Shown in pieces: positions 52,486 to 60,578 of a stretch of 64,000 nt of DNA (positions are counted from its first letter, which is position 1; every line of letters starts with the position of its first letter). Both the position numbers and the translations under genes were made by a program. The notes under the pieces are model-generated. The model saw only the letters and a list, made by a program, of their open reading frames with translations, made no database searches and had not been told where the DNA came from. Source of the DNA: Pseudomonas botevensis (GTDB lineage Bacteria > Pseudomonadota > Gammaproteobacteria > Pseudomonadales > Pseudomonadaceae); NCBI RefSeq assembly GCF_019145475.1, contig NZ_JAHTKI010000014.1, positions 1-64,000 on the forward strand. Reading direction: 5' to 3'.

Positions 52486-53411
52486 TACGCGTACTCCCAG
52501 ATTTCACAGAAGGCGTTGCCGCCAATGCCACTCACGACCGTAGCGGACGTACTGTTGGAGCAGGTGCCGCTGCTGCCCGAACCTCGAACGCCCGCCCAGC
52601 CATTTCCGTTCACACCGGTGAAGGGGCCGCCGCCATCGAACGGACTTGCAGCACCACCACCGGAGAGCACTCCCCAATTGTTGTTGAACATCGCAAAACC
52701 TCCGGACACGCCGCGCGCATTGATCAGATTGCCGCCCGTGACCACCTGGCCTCCGGTTCCGCCCTGAACAAACCCGGACGCCGTTGCCGTCACGGCGACA
52801 GTCAGGATCTGCCCCCCCATGCCGCCCGCAGCGCTCATGTAGGCACCAAAAGATGCACCACCGCCGGCCTGCCCGATTGCGCTGCGCGCAGCACCGCCGG
52901 CACCCAGAGAAATAGGTACGCCGGCGAGTATTTCCGGCGTGACGTCATACAGGCTTTCGGCATAGGCGCCCGATCCACCGCCACCGCCAATGGCTACCGA
53001 GTTGGCCGGAATCGGGCCGCTACCGCCCCCCGAACCGCCAGCCCCGACCAACCGCACACGGATCCGTTTGGCCCTGGGATCGGGCCGGTAAACCGTGATC
53101 CCGACCGTGTCGAACTGCTTGACCGCCAACAGTCGCCCCGTGGCATCGCTGATGCCATAACCGCTCAACGTGGTCGGGGTGTTTTTCAGTTTGGTGAAGT
53201 CGACCAGGGCACCGATGGCCGTCGCCAACTGGTCGGTTTTCGCTTCATCAGGCGTCAGCCCGGCGGCCTTGATGGCGTTGAGAATTTCTTGGGTAACGCT
53301 GTTGCCCCACGCAGCGGGGATCAACGACCCCGGCGTTCCGGCCACGGGGTTTTCATCGACAAACCCGCCGTTGACCAGACCGACGCCGGGGATGGTTTTT
53401 GGATAGTCCAT
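52485..53411 (-). CDS. Fibre 3: tail fibre with glycine-rich tip
   Basis: The 308-residue fibre has the shared adaptor (MDYPKTIPGVGLVNGGFVDE). The linker VRLVGAGGSGGGSG leads into a glycine-rich C-terminal domain ending CEIWEYA. The tip type resembles fibre 5, but the sequence is diverged and it contains several cysteines (GTCSNST, AFCEIW). Confidence 0.86.
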   Translation of the reverse strand: MDYPKTIPGVGLVNGGFVDENPVAGTPGSLIPAAWGNSVTQEILNAIKAAGLTPDEAKTDQLATAIGALVDFTKLKNTPTTLSGYGISDATGRLLAVKQFDTVGITVYRPDPRAKRIRVRLVGAGGSGGGSGPIPANSVAIGGGGGSGAYAESLYDVTPEILAGVPISLGAGGAARSAIGQAGGGASFGAYMSAAGGMGGQILTVAVTATASGFVQGGTGGQVVTGGNLINARGVSGGFAMFNNNWGVLSGGGAASPFDGGGPFTGVNGNGWAGVRGSGSSGTCSNSTSATVVSGIGGNAFCEIWEYA

Positions 53412-53432
53412 TACATCGTTCTCCGGAACGTA

Positions 53433-53999
53433 TCAGACGTCTAACACCGCACCGGGCACTGCCGGCCAGGTGATTTCCTCGGGGAAACCGCTCTGTTTTT
53501 CGATACGGTTCAACTCCACGCTGTACAGCTTCCAGTCGAGCAGTTGCAGTTGCTCGTCGTGGCTGGCATCACCGATGTCTTCGGCGTATTGCAGCGGGGC
53601 GATGCGCAGGACGGCATCGCGCAACAAAGCATCGCGTCGAACGAACGCAAGCCTTTTCGAATCCGCCAACCGGGCCTGCTCATCAAGCTGCCAGGCGCCA
53701 TCGGACCAGACATGAAAACCACCCGGCCATGGCTCGCGGGTAAAGCCGTCCGGCAACCCGCCCAATGCTGTCCAGGTTTGCCGAGTGCCGGTGTCGGTGC
53801 GGTACACGTCACCGCGCAGGTCGGGTTGCTGTTGCAGGGCGCCGCCGACATAGGCCCAAGCGAACCCCTCGGCCGCAGGAGAAAGCTCGACGCCCAGCGT
53901 TACAGCGTTGCTCGGCAGTTGCACACCGATACCCGGCACCAGTGGAAACTCGACAGGCCCGGACAACGCACCGCTGTCGTCTATCAGGTAATTGAACAT
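53433..53999 (-). CDS. Fibre cassette 2: Tfa-type tail fibre assembly protein
   Basis: The 188-residue protein ends in the classical Caudo_TAP block (LLDWKLYSVELNRIEKQSGF), as in P2 gpG and Mu U-type chaperones. ATG at 53999 is preferred over GTG at 54005 because GAGG lies 8 bp upstream. It serves the collar-type fibre 2. Confidence 0.85.
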   Translation of the reverse strand: MFNYLIDDSGALSGPVEFPLVPGIGVQLPSNAVTLGVELSPAAEGFAWAYVGGALQQQPDLRGDVYRTDTGTRQTWTALGGLPDGFTREPWPGGFHVWSDGAWQLDEQARLADSKRLAFVRRDALLRDAVLRIAPLQYAEDIGDASHDEQLQLLDWKLYSVELNRIEKQSGFPEEITWPAVPGAVLDV

Positions 54000-54006
54000 G
54001 TACACC

Positions 54007-55101
54007 TCAGATCAGTTTGATGCGGCCGGGATAAGCGATGTTTCGCGGACGGGTCTCGGCCGAGAAATTACCGATGGTGCCGATGTAGGTATCGGAGTCG
54101 AATGCCGGGTTGGGATACGTCGTTGCAACCGTCGTATTGGTTGGCGAGTAGTTGACGTCGGTGAATGCGAATGACGTGTCCGGAATGCAAGGCGCGGGGC
54201 GGAACGTCGACCCCGTGCCTGTTGGCAGAAAATGGTTATGGCTTTGCAGGGAATGCCCCTGAAAACTGCCCGAGGCGCGTCCGGTATCCAGGCCTCTGGA
54301 CTCATCGAGTACCCGCAGAAATTCGCCGCGCACCTCCGGTATGCGAAAGGTCGACGCACCGTCACCGCTGGTCCAGCCACCTTCCCTTCCCGCCCGCCCC
54401 GCTTCGGTGGTCAGTGCCCCGGACGCCTGGGCAAAATCCCATAACCACGGCCATTGCGCACGGTTGAACAGCGTGCCGTTGAGGGCACCATAACCACCGG
54501 GATTGAGCGCCGTGGTCGTCTCGAAAACCGGACGCCCCAGCGCAGTGCTGTCAAAGCGGCCCAACGGCCACCAACTGCCCGCACCATCGCTGCGCAGATG
54601 CCACCAGTCGCCAGCCCCCATCAGCACCAGAAACGCATAACCGCTGGCGGAAAGATGTGTGTGAAAGCGAATCCGGTCTGTACCGGACGCTTGCACCACC
54701 AGACGATTACCGCTGTTGTCCACACGACGCACAATCACGTCGCGCACGCCCAGCGCAGGGTTCGCTGCCGGCAGAGTGATGGTCGCGGGAGCGGGGCCGC
54801 CATCGATCAGTACCAGACCCAGCTCTTGATCGATCAGTGTTTTTGAAGCCGCAAGCCGGGTGACCACCGAACGCATCGGGCTGGATGTCCCGACAATCGA
54901 CTGAATTGCCTTGAGCAACTGGCTGGTGTCCGCTTCCGCCGCCACCAATCCACCTGCCGTGATCACACTCAGGATTTCCTGAGTCACGCTGTTACCCCAC
55001 ACCGCCGGAATCAACGAACCGGGCGTGCCCGCCACCGGGTTCTCATCGACAAAGCGGCCATCGACCAGGCCGACGCTGGGGACGCTTTTTGGATAGTCCA
55101 T
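54007..55101 (-). CDS. Fibre 2: collar-type tail fibre
   Basis: The 364-residue fibre has the shared adaptor (MDYPKSVPSVGLVDGRFVDE). The C-terminus is a phage tail-collar domain: GGYGALNGTLFNRAQWPWLW, FRIPEVRGEFLRVLDESRG and the end RPRNIAYPGRIKLI. This tip resembles P2- and Mu-type fibres and pairs with the Tfa protein downstream. Confidence 0.9.
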   Translation of the reverse strand: MDYPKSVPSVGLVDGRFVDENPVAGTPGSLIPAVWGNSVTQEILSVITAGGLVAAEADTSQLLKAIQSIVGTSSPMRSVVTRLAASKTLIDQELGLVLIDGGPAPATITLPAANPALGVRDVIVRRVDNSGNRLVVQASGTDRIRFHTHLSASGYAFLVLMGAGDWWHLRSDGAGSWWPLGRFDSTALGRPVFETTTALNPGGYGALNGTLFNRAQWPWLWDFAQASGALTTEAGRAGREGGWTSGDGASTFRIPEVRGEFLRVLDESRGLDTGRASGSFQGHSLQSHNHFLPTGTGSTFRPAPCIPDTSFAFTDVNYSPTNTTVATTYPNPAFDSDTYIGTIGNFSAETRPRNIAYPGRIKLI

Positions 55102-55180
55102 AAGTCTTTCGTTCCTCTGAAATAACAAATGCACCGCGCCCCGCTGTCGCCTTGGCAACGCCGCTCACGGTCTGTTTCTG

Positions 55181-55210
55181 AAAATAAAAAGCCCACGTCA
55201 AAGTGGGCTT
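55181..55210 (-). terminator. Intrinsic terminator between fibre cassettes 1 and 2
   Basis: On the minus strand AAGCCCAC, six loop bases and GTGGGCTT are followed by TTTATTTT. It separates the tail operon plus fibre 1 from the four further cassettes and the lysis genes. I could not identify a convincing promoter in the 80 bp after it. Confidence 0.82.
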
Positions 55211-55237
55211 GGGTGAGGCAGAACGAAGGGGACGCGA

Positions 55238-55753
55238 CTAGGCGCCTTGACTGCCTAGCAGGTCGCGAATGGCAGCCAGTGCTTCATCACCGGCGATGCG
55301 CGCCAGATCCATATTGCCCTTGGCGGCCTGAGCGCGGATCTGCGTCTTGGTCTTCAGGCGCAGGGTGCGCAAGGTCAGCAGGTGGTCGGTGAGCTGTTCG
55401 GCTTTGGCGAGAATCTGCTCGGCCGCCTGTTTGGCCGTGCGGCCCTTGGCGACCCACGCAGCCACCGACAGCGGCACCTCTTTCTTCGGATAACCGGCGT
55501 CCTGATAGGCCTGGGCGTCAGCAGCGGCCTGGGCGTATTCCATGGCCTTGAGCGGATCGCCGGCCAGCGTGTTGCGGGCGCTGTCAGCGGCCACGTCGAC
55601 TTGGGCGCAAAGGCTTTCGGCTTCCTGCTGTTGCAGCAAGACGACCTTGTCTTCGTTCACAAACCACTGCTCGCCGTCCCAGTCATGGGCGGCCGAGGGT
55701 TGTGGAAGGCGCAGCTCACCATCGATCTGATGGAGTTCCTGAATGACGATCAT
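55238..55753 (-). CDS. Fibre cassette 1: tail fibre assembly-like protein
   Basis: The 171-residue protein is mostly helical and charged (ARNTLAGDPLKAMEYAQAAA, AEQILAKAEQLTDHLLTLRT). It has a short beta N-terminus including HDWDGEQWFVNEDKVV. It starts in ATGA overlap with the fibre 1 stop, the position of a fibre chaperone. It does not show the Tfa or APC domain of the other cassettes, so its role is inferred from position. Confidence 0.75.
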   Translation of the reverse strand: MIVIQELHQIDGELRLPQPSAAHDWDGEQWFVNEDKVVLLQQQEAESLCAQVDVAADSARNTLAGDPLKAMEYAQAAADAQAYQDAGYPKKEVPLSVAAWVAKGRTAKQAAEQILAKAEQLTDHLLTLRTLRLKTKTQIRAQAAKGNMDLARIAGDEALAAIRDLLGSQGA

Positions 55754-56907
55754 CGAATCAGCTCCCATGTCAGCTGGACGTTCACGGCGTCCGCAAAGTT
55801 GATCGCAATACCGACGCTGTAGTCCGTCACCGGATGGCTCTTGATCCCCATGCTGAGCAACAGCTCATCGCTGTCGGCAACGGTCTGCGCCAGATTGTGC
55901 TCGGCCTGGTAGGACTGCCAGAGCGAACGCAATTGGGTGTGATCAAAACTGGCCATCAACGTGGAGACCGTGACGTCATTGACGATGTTGTTAGTGAAGA
56001 TGGTGCATGGGTACGGTGTTGCCGGGTTCCAGCCGGCGGCATGGCTTGCAATCCCGGTCGAAATCGGATTCATCAAGCTGTAGTTGCCCCCCGCCCAACC
56101 GGTCGATGGAAACGCGACACTGGTCACCGCCGTCGGTGAAGGCGTCGGGTTACCCGCCACCAATCGTGCGGCCCGGGCATGGGGATCGAGCGGCAGAAAC
56201 ACCGCGCCAGTGCCATTGACGGTTTGCGTCCAGACCAGACGTGCGCGGTTATAGATCGAACGCACGACCGGCACCGAACCCGGCGCCCCGGTCACGACCC
56301 AGGCCAGGCACATGTCCAGCACCGAAGACTGGAATCCACCGCCGGATGCGCCGTTGGCGGTGCCCTTCAGCGACTCGGGCGCAACGTCGTAAATCGTGCC
56401 GCGCTGCATGTAAAACGTCAGCACGCCACCGATCACCTGCGCCCGCAAAAAGTACGCGGAGCTGGGCAGCAGGTCGGCACTGCTCCAGGCACTCGTCTGG
56501 AACGTACGCGAGCGACCCAACTGCCCGGCCAGCACTTCCTGGCCGATGCTGACATACACGCCTGCCGGCACCGACACGCGCCCGCCACTGGTGGAAACGC
56601 CTGCCGGTGTGATCGGCAGACGCCCGTCAGCCGTTGCCACCGTGGGCAGCGGCAGCGCCGTCAGTGGCAAGGCCAGATCCTGGTTCCAGCCCTTGGCCGT
56701 CACCGATTGAATCGCCTGCAACAACTGATCGTATTTCTTCTCATCCGGGGTGAGATCCCCGGCCTTGATGACACTGAGAATCTCCTGCGTGACACCGTTG
56801 CCCCAGTCCGCCGGAATCAGCGACCCCGGGGTCCCGGTCAAGGGGTTCTCATCGACAAACTTCCCGTTCACCAGACCGGCGCTGGGTACACTTTTTGGAT
56901 AATCCAT
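55750..56907 (-). CDS. Fibre 1: tail fibre with unique C-terminus
   Basis: The 385-residue fibre has the adaptor (MDYPKSVPSAGLVNGKFVDE), a central domain with LFYMQRGTIYDV-like beta segments, and a unique C-terminus (HTQLRSLWQSYQAEHNLAQT, ending VNVQLTWELIR). No similarity to the collar, glycine-rich or gp53 tips is visible. Being closest to the baseplate genes and before the terminator, it is probably the primary fibre. Confidence 0.82.
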   Translation of the reverse strand: MDYPKSVPSAGLVNGKFVDENPLTGTPGSLIPADWGNGVTQEILSVIKAGDLTPDEKKYDQLLQAIQSVTAKGWNQDLALPLTALPLPTVATADGRLPITPAGVSTSGGRVSVPAGVYVSIGQEVLAGQLGRSRTFQTSAWSSADLLPSSAYFLRAQVIGGVLTFYMQRGTIYDVAPESLKGTANGASGGGFQSSVLDMCLAWVVTGAPGSVPVVRSIYNRARLVWTQTVNGTGAVFLPLDPHARAARLVAGNPTPSPTAVTSVAFPSTGWAGGNYSLMNPISTGIASHAAGWNPATPYPCTIFTNNIVNDVTVSTLMASFDHTQLRSLWQSYQAEHNLAQTVADSDELLLSMGIKSHPVTDYSVGIAINFADAVNVQLTWELIR

Positions 56908-56921
56908 CCCGTCACTCCTCC

Positions 56922-57521
56922 CTAGTCATAGTTGATGTGCACCTTGGTGTGCGCCGGTGCGCTGCGGTGGATCAGGCATTCCAGCGCCGAGCCCGGGTTG
57001 ACGCCGAAACGCTCACCCCAATAGCTGGCGCCGTAACGTCGACCGAGCAGCAGGCGGCCGCCGGTGTTGAGTGTCCACATGAACTGCGCTTCCCAGGTGC
57101 CGAAGTGCGCCGCGCCGAATCGCGCGCGGCCCATGCGCGGAGCTTCGTATTCGGTGATGGTCGCGTTGGGGTAGCCCTGGCTCTTGGCGATGTCGAGGTA
57201 GTAGCCGATGGCCTGGCTGCCGACCGCCAGCAGACGCCGACGCACCGCGAGGCGGCGGTCGTCGAACAGCGGCGTGGCGCCCAGGCACGGGTCAGGCAGG
57301 TTCATCACCCGCTCCCAGTCCGGCACCAGTTCGCTGACGCCGGTCGGGTCCATCTCGTTCAGCAGGTCAGCAGCGCGGGCGTCGAGACGGGCCAGTTCGA
57401 CGGCGACGCCTTGCAGCACTTCCTCGAGTTCCGGCACCCGCTCCGGGTCCCATGCCGGGCCGCTGGGCAGCAGTGCGCGCAATTGCGCCTGGTATTGCGC
57501 GGCGGTTCGTATCACCCCCAT
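56922..57521 (-). CDS. Baseplate protein gp48-like (YmfQ/DUF2313)
   Basis: The 199-residue protein matches the Mu gp48/DUF2313 family (AAQYQAQLRALLPSGPAWDP, DRRLAVRRRLLAVGSQAIGY). It links the wedge to the fibres. The ATG at 57521 has GGAGG 6 bp upstream. It overlaps the gp47 gene by 10 bp. Confidence 0.88.
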   Translation of the reverse strand: MGVIRTAAQYQAQLRALLPSGPAWDPERVPELEEVLQGVAVELARLDARAADLLNEMDPTGVSELVPDWERVMNLPDPCLGATPLFDDRRLAVRRRLLAVGSQAIGYYLDIAKSQGYPNATITEYEAPRMGRARFGAAHFGTWEAQFMWTLNTGGRLLLGRRYGASYWGERFGVNPGSALECLIHRSAPAHTKVHINYD

Positions 57522-58552
57522 ACGCAACCTCCAAAGGTCAGCAGTTGATTGGCCGCTGCGCTGACATCGGCCACCGGCGCCGTCAGCACATGGTCGTTCT
57601 CGCCGCTGGTGCTGCTGATCGCTTCGCGGATATGGCTGATCAACAGCTTCTCGCCGAGGTCGGCTTCGCGGTTGTGCAAGTCACGCAACTGCGCTTCGAC
57701 GGCGGCGCGCACGGCGGTGGTGTCCGGGGTCAGTTTCAGTTGATAGACCACCGGAACCTGCACCGGCGCTTGCACATGCACTTCGGCGGTCACCGGGCGC
57801 AACGGATCGATGTAGGCCTGGACCTCGGCCAGTTGATCGGCGTTGGGCACCGGTTGCGGATCGTCGTCGCGCATGATGTACACGCCGACCGTGCCTGGCC
57901 CGAGGAAGCCGCCACGGCACCAGGCACGAGTCACGCCCGGCACTTCCAGTGCCCAGGTCTCGTAGTCGCTGGCCGAACCGCCATGGGGGATGACGCGGTA
58001 GGAACGAATCACCCGCGAGCGCAGCGATTCAAGGCTTTCCCGGGCCACGCCACCGCTGAGCCCCGGCGCCAGCACCACAAAGCTGTTGCCGACGATCCCG
58101 GTGATCGGCTGCACCGGCGTCAGCGTCAGGCCCGCATCGGCGTTGCCCAGGCTGCCGGCCTCAAGCGCGGCGATGCTGGTGCTGTTGACGCCGTTCACGC
58201 TCGTGCGCGCGGCGGTGACTTTGTAAGTGCGGCCATCGTTGGATTGCAGCAGCGTGTCGACATCCAGCACCGCACCGGCGGTCGCGCTGTAGCTGACGCT
58301 GCCGGTGGCGACTTGCGCCGGTTTGCGCGGCTGGTTCAGGCGCAAGGCGGCGATCCGCTCCAGGGTCGACTCGTCGGCGGTGTCGGGCAGGATCTGCTCG
58401 GCAATCCAGTCAAGGTAACCGTACAGACCATAAGCGGCACCGCCGAGGGTGCGGGCCAGGACTTGCGCATCGGACTGGCGCAGCGAATCGCCGGCCAGGT
58501 CGCTTTGGGTGCGCTTGATCAGCACCGGCAGCGAAGGGGTTTCAAACGGCAT
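57512..58552 (-). CDS. Baseplate J/gp47-like wedge protein
   Basis: The 346-residue protein matches Baseplate J (VARESLESLRSRVIRSYRVI, GTVGVYIMRDDDPQPVPNAD, DPLRPVTAEVHVQAPVQVPV). It forms the wedge of the contractile baseplate. It overlaps the gp46 gene by 11 bp. Confidence 0.92.
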   Translation of the reverse strand: MPFETPSLPVLIKRTQSDLAGDSLRQSDAQVLARTLGGAAYGLYGYLDWIAEQILPDTADESTLERIAALRLNQPRKPAQVATGSVSYSATAGAVLDVDTLLQSNDGRTYKVTAARTSVNGVNSTSIAALEAGSLGNADAGLTLTPVQPITGIVGNSFVVLAPGLSGGVARESLESLRSRVIRSYRVIPHGGSASDYETWALEVPGVTRAWCRGGFLGPGTVGVYIMRDDDPQPVPNADQLAEVQAYIDPLRPVTAEVHVQAPVQVPVVYQLKLTPDTTAVRAAVEAQLRDLHNREADLGEKLLISHIREAISSTSGENDHVLTAPVADVSAAANQLLTFGGCVWG

Positions 58553-58940
58553 AGATCACCTGCCAACTGTTATCGGGATTGATGTCCAGGCGTTCGCCGT
58601 CGGCCAGGGTCAGGACCGTGCGCAGGTTCAGGCGCTGGGCGTCGAGGCGTTCGCTGATGATGTCGATGGCGCTGCAATGGCCGTCGTCGATCAGCCATTG
58701 CAGGGCTTCGCGGGCATAGAACTCGGCGTCCATCTGGGTCTGGCGCGTCAGCTTGACCCGACGCAGCAGCCACAGTCGCGAGCCGATGCGGTCGTCGGCC
58801 ACCGTGGGGAACGTGTCGCCCCACCAGCCGTAGCGCTCCTCGTCGTCGAGGGCATCGTCATCGGCGGCGCGGCGCCAGGTGAACAGGCTGATCAGCACCG
58901 CGCGGGTCAGCGCGGCGTGGAGGTTCTGGCTGATAAACAT
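58542..58940 (-). CDS. Baseplate gp46-like protein
   Basis: The 132-residue GP46-family wedge protein has RYGWWGDTFPTVADDRIGSR, LWLLRR and YAREALQWLIDDG. It overlaps the gp45 stop by 1 bp (TGATG). Confidence 0.9.
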   Translation of the reverse strand: MFISQNLHAALTRAVLISLFTWRRAADDDALDDEERYGWWGDTFPTVADDRIGSRLWLLRRVKLTRQTQMDAEFYAREALQWLIDDGHCSAIDIISERLDAQRLNLRTVLTLADGERLDINPDNSWQVIYAV

Positions 58941-59449
58941 CAGGCGCCTCCCACTGGCGCGGCGGTCTGTCCGCTGCCGCCCTGAACGCCGCCATGCACA
59001 TGCTTGATCTGGCTGATGGCGCCCGCGACCTGATCGCCCTTGGAGACAATCTTTCCGGTCTGGTTGATCACCGGCGTGTCGAAGTTGACGGCGGTGCTGG
59101 CGCGGATGTTCAGCGTGGCGGTTTCGATGTCGATGACCCGTCCGCGCTTGAAGTGGATCTTGTCGCCCTCGTCGGTGTAGATCGCCACCTCGCCAGCCGC
59201 CAGCGACTGCAAACGGTAGCGGCGGTCGGCGACCACCAGGGCGATGGCATGGGAGCGGTCACCGCCGAGAAACGTGACGACGCCCTCGGCGCCGGCCAGC
59301 GGATGACTGGTGAAACCGTAGGGTTCGAAGTGCTCCATGTCATCGTTCACTTCGCCGGCGGTGAGGCGCATTTGCAGCGATTGCAGCTTGGATGCCGAAC
59401 TGGCGAGCACGACAGTGCCGCGCGCCAGAAGGCGTGTCAGTAGGCTCAT
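58940..59449 (-). CDS. Baseplate assembly protein V/gp45 (central spike)
   Basis: The 169-residue gpV/gp45-type spike protein has an OB-like N-terminal part (FEPYGFTSHPLAGAEGVVTF). The beta-helical C-terminal part (YTDEGDKIHFKRGRVIDIET, INQTGKIVSKGDQVAGAIS) ends with a His/Gly-rich tip (HVHGGVQGGSG) that may bind a metal ion at the apex. Confidence 0.9.
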   Translation of the reverse strand: MSLLTRLLARGTVVLASSASKLQSLQMRLTAGEVNDDMEHFEPYGFTSHPLAGAEGVVTFLGGDRSHAIALVVADRRYRLQSLAAGEVAIYTDEGDKIHFKRGRVIDIETATLNIRASTAVNFDTPVINQTGKIVSKGDQVAGAISQIKHVHGGVQGGSGQTAAPVGGA

Positions 59450-59472
59450 GGGGTGTCCTCAGAGGTCGGAAT

Positions 59473-59504
59473 CCTGTGGGCGCGGGCAAGCCCATGTCCA
59501 CAGG
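59473..59504. repeat. REP-like palindrome inside the tail cluster
   Basis: CCTGTGGGCGCGGGCAAGCC followed by CATGTCCACAGG forms a REP-type hairpin in the 82-bp gap between the gp45 and P genes. This is the only gap of that size in the baseplate operon. Confidence 0.7.
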
Positions 59505-59531
59505 GTGAAGGGTGTGCCGCTGAAGCCGGGC

Positions 59532-60575
59532 TCAGGTTTTCTTCGCAGGCGCGGGACTGGCGTCGAAGGTGTGCGTCGGCGCGACTTGCAGGGTGGTGAC
59601 CGAGCCTTGCGCCGACAGCGAGTACGTCACCTTGGAAATCAGCATGTCCTCATCGAAACCGAGGACCGGATCCTTGACCTTCACCAGCGTGTTGTGGCGC
59701 CACAGATCACCGTTGGACTGGCGCCAGCCCTGCACCTGATAGATGGTGGTCAGCGCACGGCCCATGCGGGTCGCGCTTTCCCATTGGGCACGTTGTTGCG
59801 CCAGCTCGAAGGTCAGTTGCGTGCCTTCGTTGATCACCGTGGTGCGCCGACGCTTGAAGGTCAGGTCGGCAGACACCGACTCGACCTCGCTGGCCGCCGC
59901 CCCGCTCTGCTTGTCCGTGCCCTTCTGCTGGCCGATCACCCGGTATTCGGAAAACACCTGGCTGTAATCCATCGGTGCATTGGCCGACAAAATATTCTTG
60001 CCCAGCTCCAGCGCATCACTGGCGCGACCGCCGCTGCCCGGTTTGGCCAGCACCAGCCGGCCCTCAGCGTCATCGGTGGAAAACACCCGCAGCAACGACA
60101 GCAGCCGATCAATCGACTGGAACACCGTTTCCCCCGGCACGATCGTGTGTTTGGTCAGCCGTGCGGTTTCGGGAATTTCGTTGACCACCATTTGCGAATA
60201 TTCCATCGCCAGTGCCTGGACGATGGTCAGCAGCGGCTGCTCCTGCCATTGCCCAGGGCGATTGGTGGCAGCGCAATCGACCAGGTCCTGGGTCTTCGAA
60301 CTGCCCTCGACGGTCAGGCTGATCTGCCGCCCGTCATAACGGATCGGCGCCTTGAACACGTAGCCGGTGAGTACCAGATCCTTGCCGATCCGCACCTCGC
60401 ACGGATCACCGGGCTTGATGCGTTGATCGGTGGTCTGGCCCGGCCATTGCCAGGTGATATCCAGTTTGAAGGTGCGGAACTGGCGCTCCAGGTCAGCGCT
60501 GATTTCCACGCTTTTCCAGCCGCCGTATTCCAGATTGTTGACGGTCAGCGTGACACGGTTGTCCTGCTCATCCAT
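59532..60575 (-). CDS. Baseplate hub protein (Mu P / gpD-like)
   Basis: The 347-residue protein matches the Mu P/late-control hub family: VTLTVNNLEYGGWKSVEISA, GYVFKAPIRYDGRQISLTVE and SSKTQDLVDCAA. It forms the hub on which the spike sits. It starts 3 bp after the N gene stop. Confidence 0.9.
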   Translation of the reverse strand: MDEQDNRVTLTVNNLEYGGWKSVEISADLERQFRTFKLDITWQWPGQTTDQRIKPGDPCEVRIGKDLVLTGYVFKAPIRYDGRQISLTVEGSSKTQDLVDCAATNRPGQWQEQPLLTIVQALAMEYSQMVVNEIPETARLTKHTIVPGETVFQSIDRLLSLLRVFSTDDAEGRLVLAKPGSGGRASDALELGKNILSANAPMDYSQVFSEYRVIGQQKGTDKQSGAAASEVESVSADLTFKRRRTTVINEGTQLTFELAQQRAQWESATRMGRALTTIYQVQGWRQSNGDLWRHNTLVKVKDPVLGFDEDMLISKVTYSLSAQGSVTTLQVAPTHTFDASPAPAKKT

Positions 60576-60578
60576 GGC

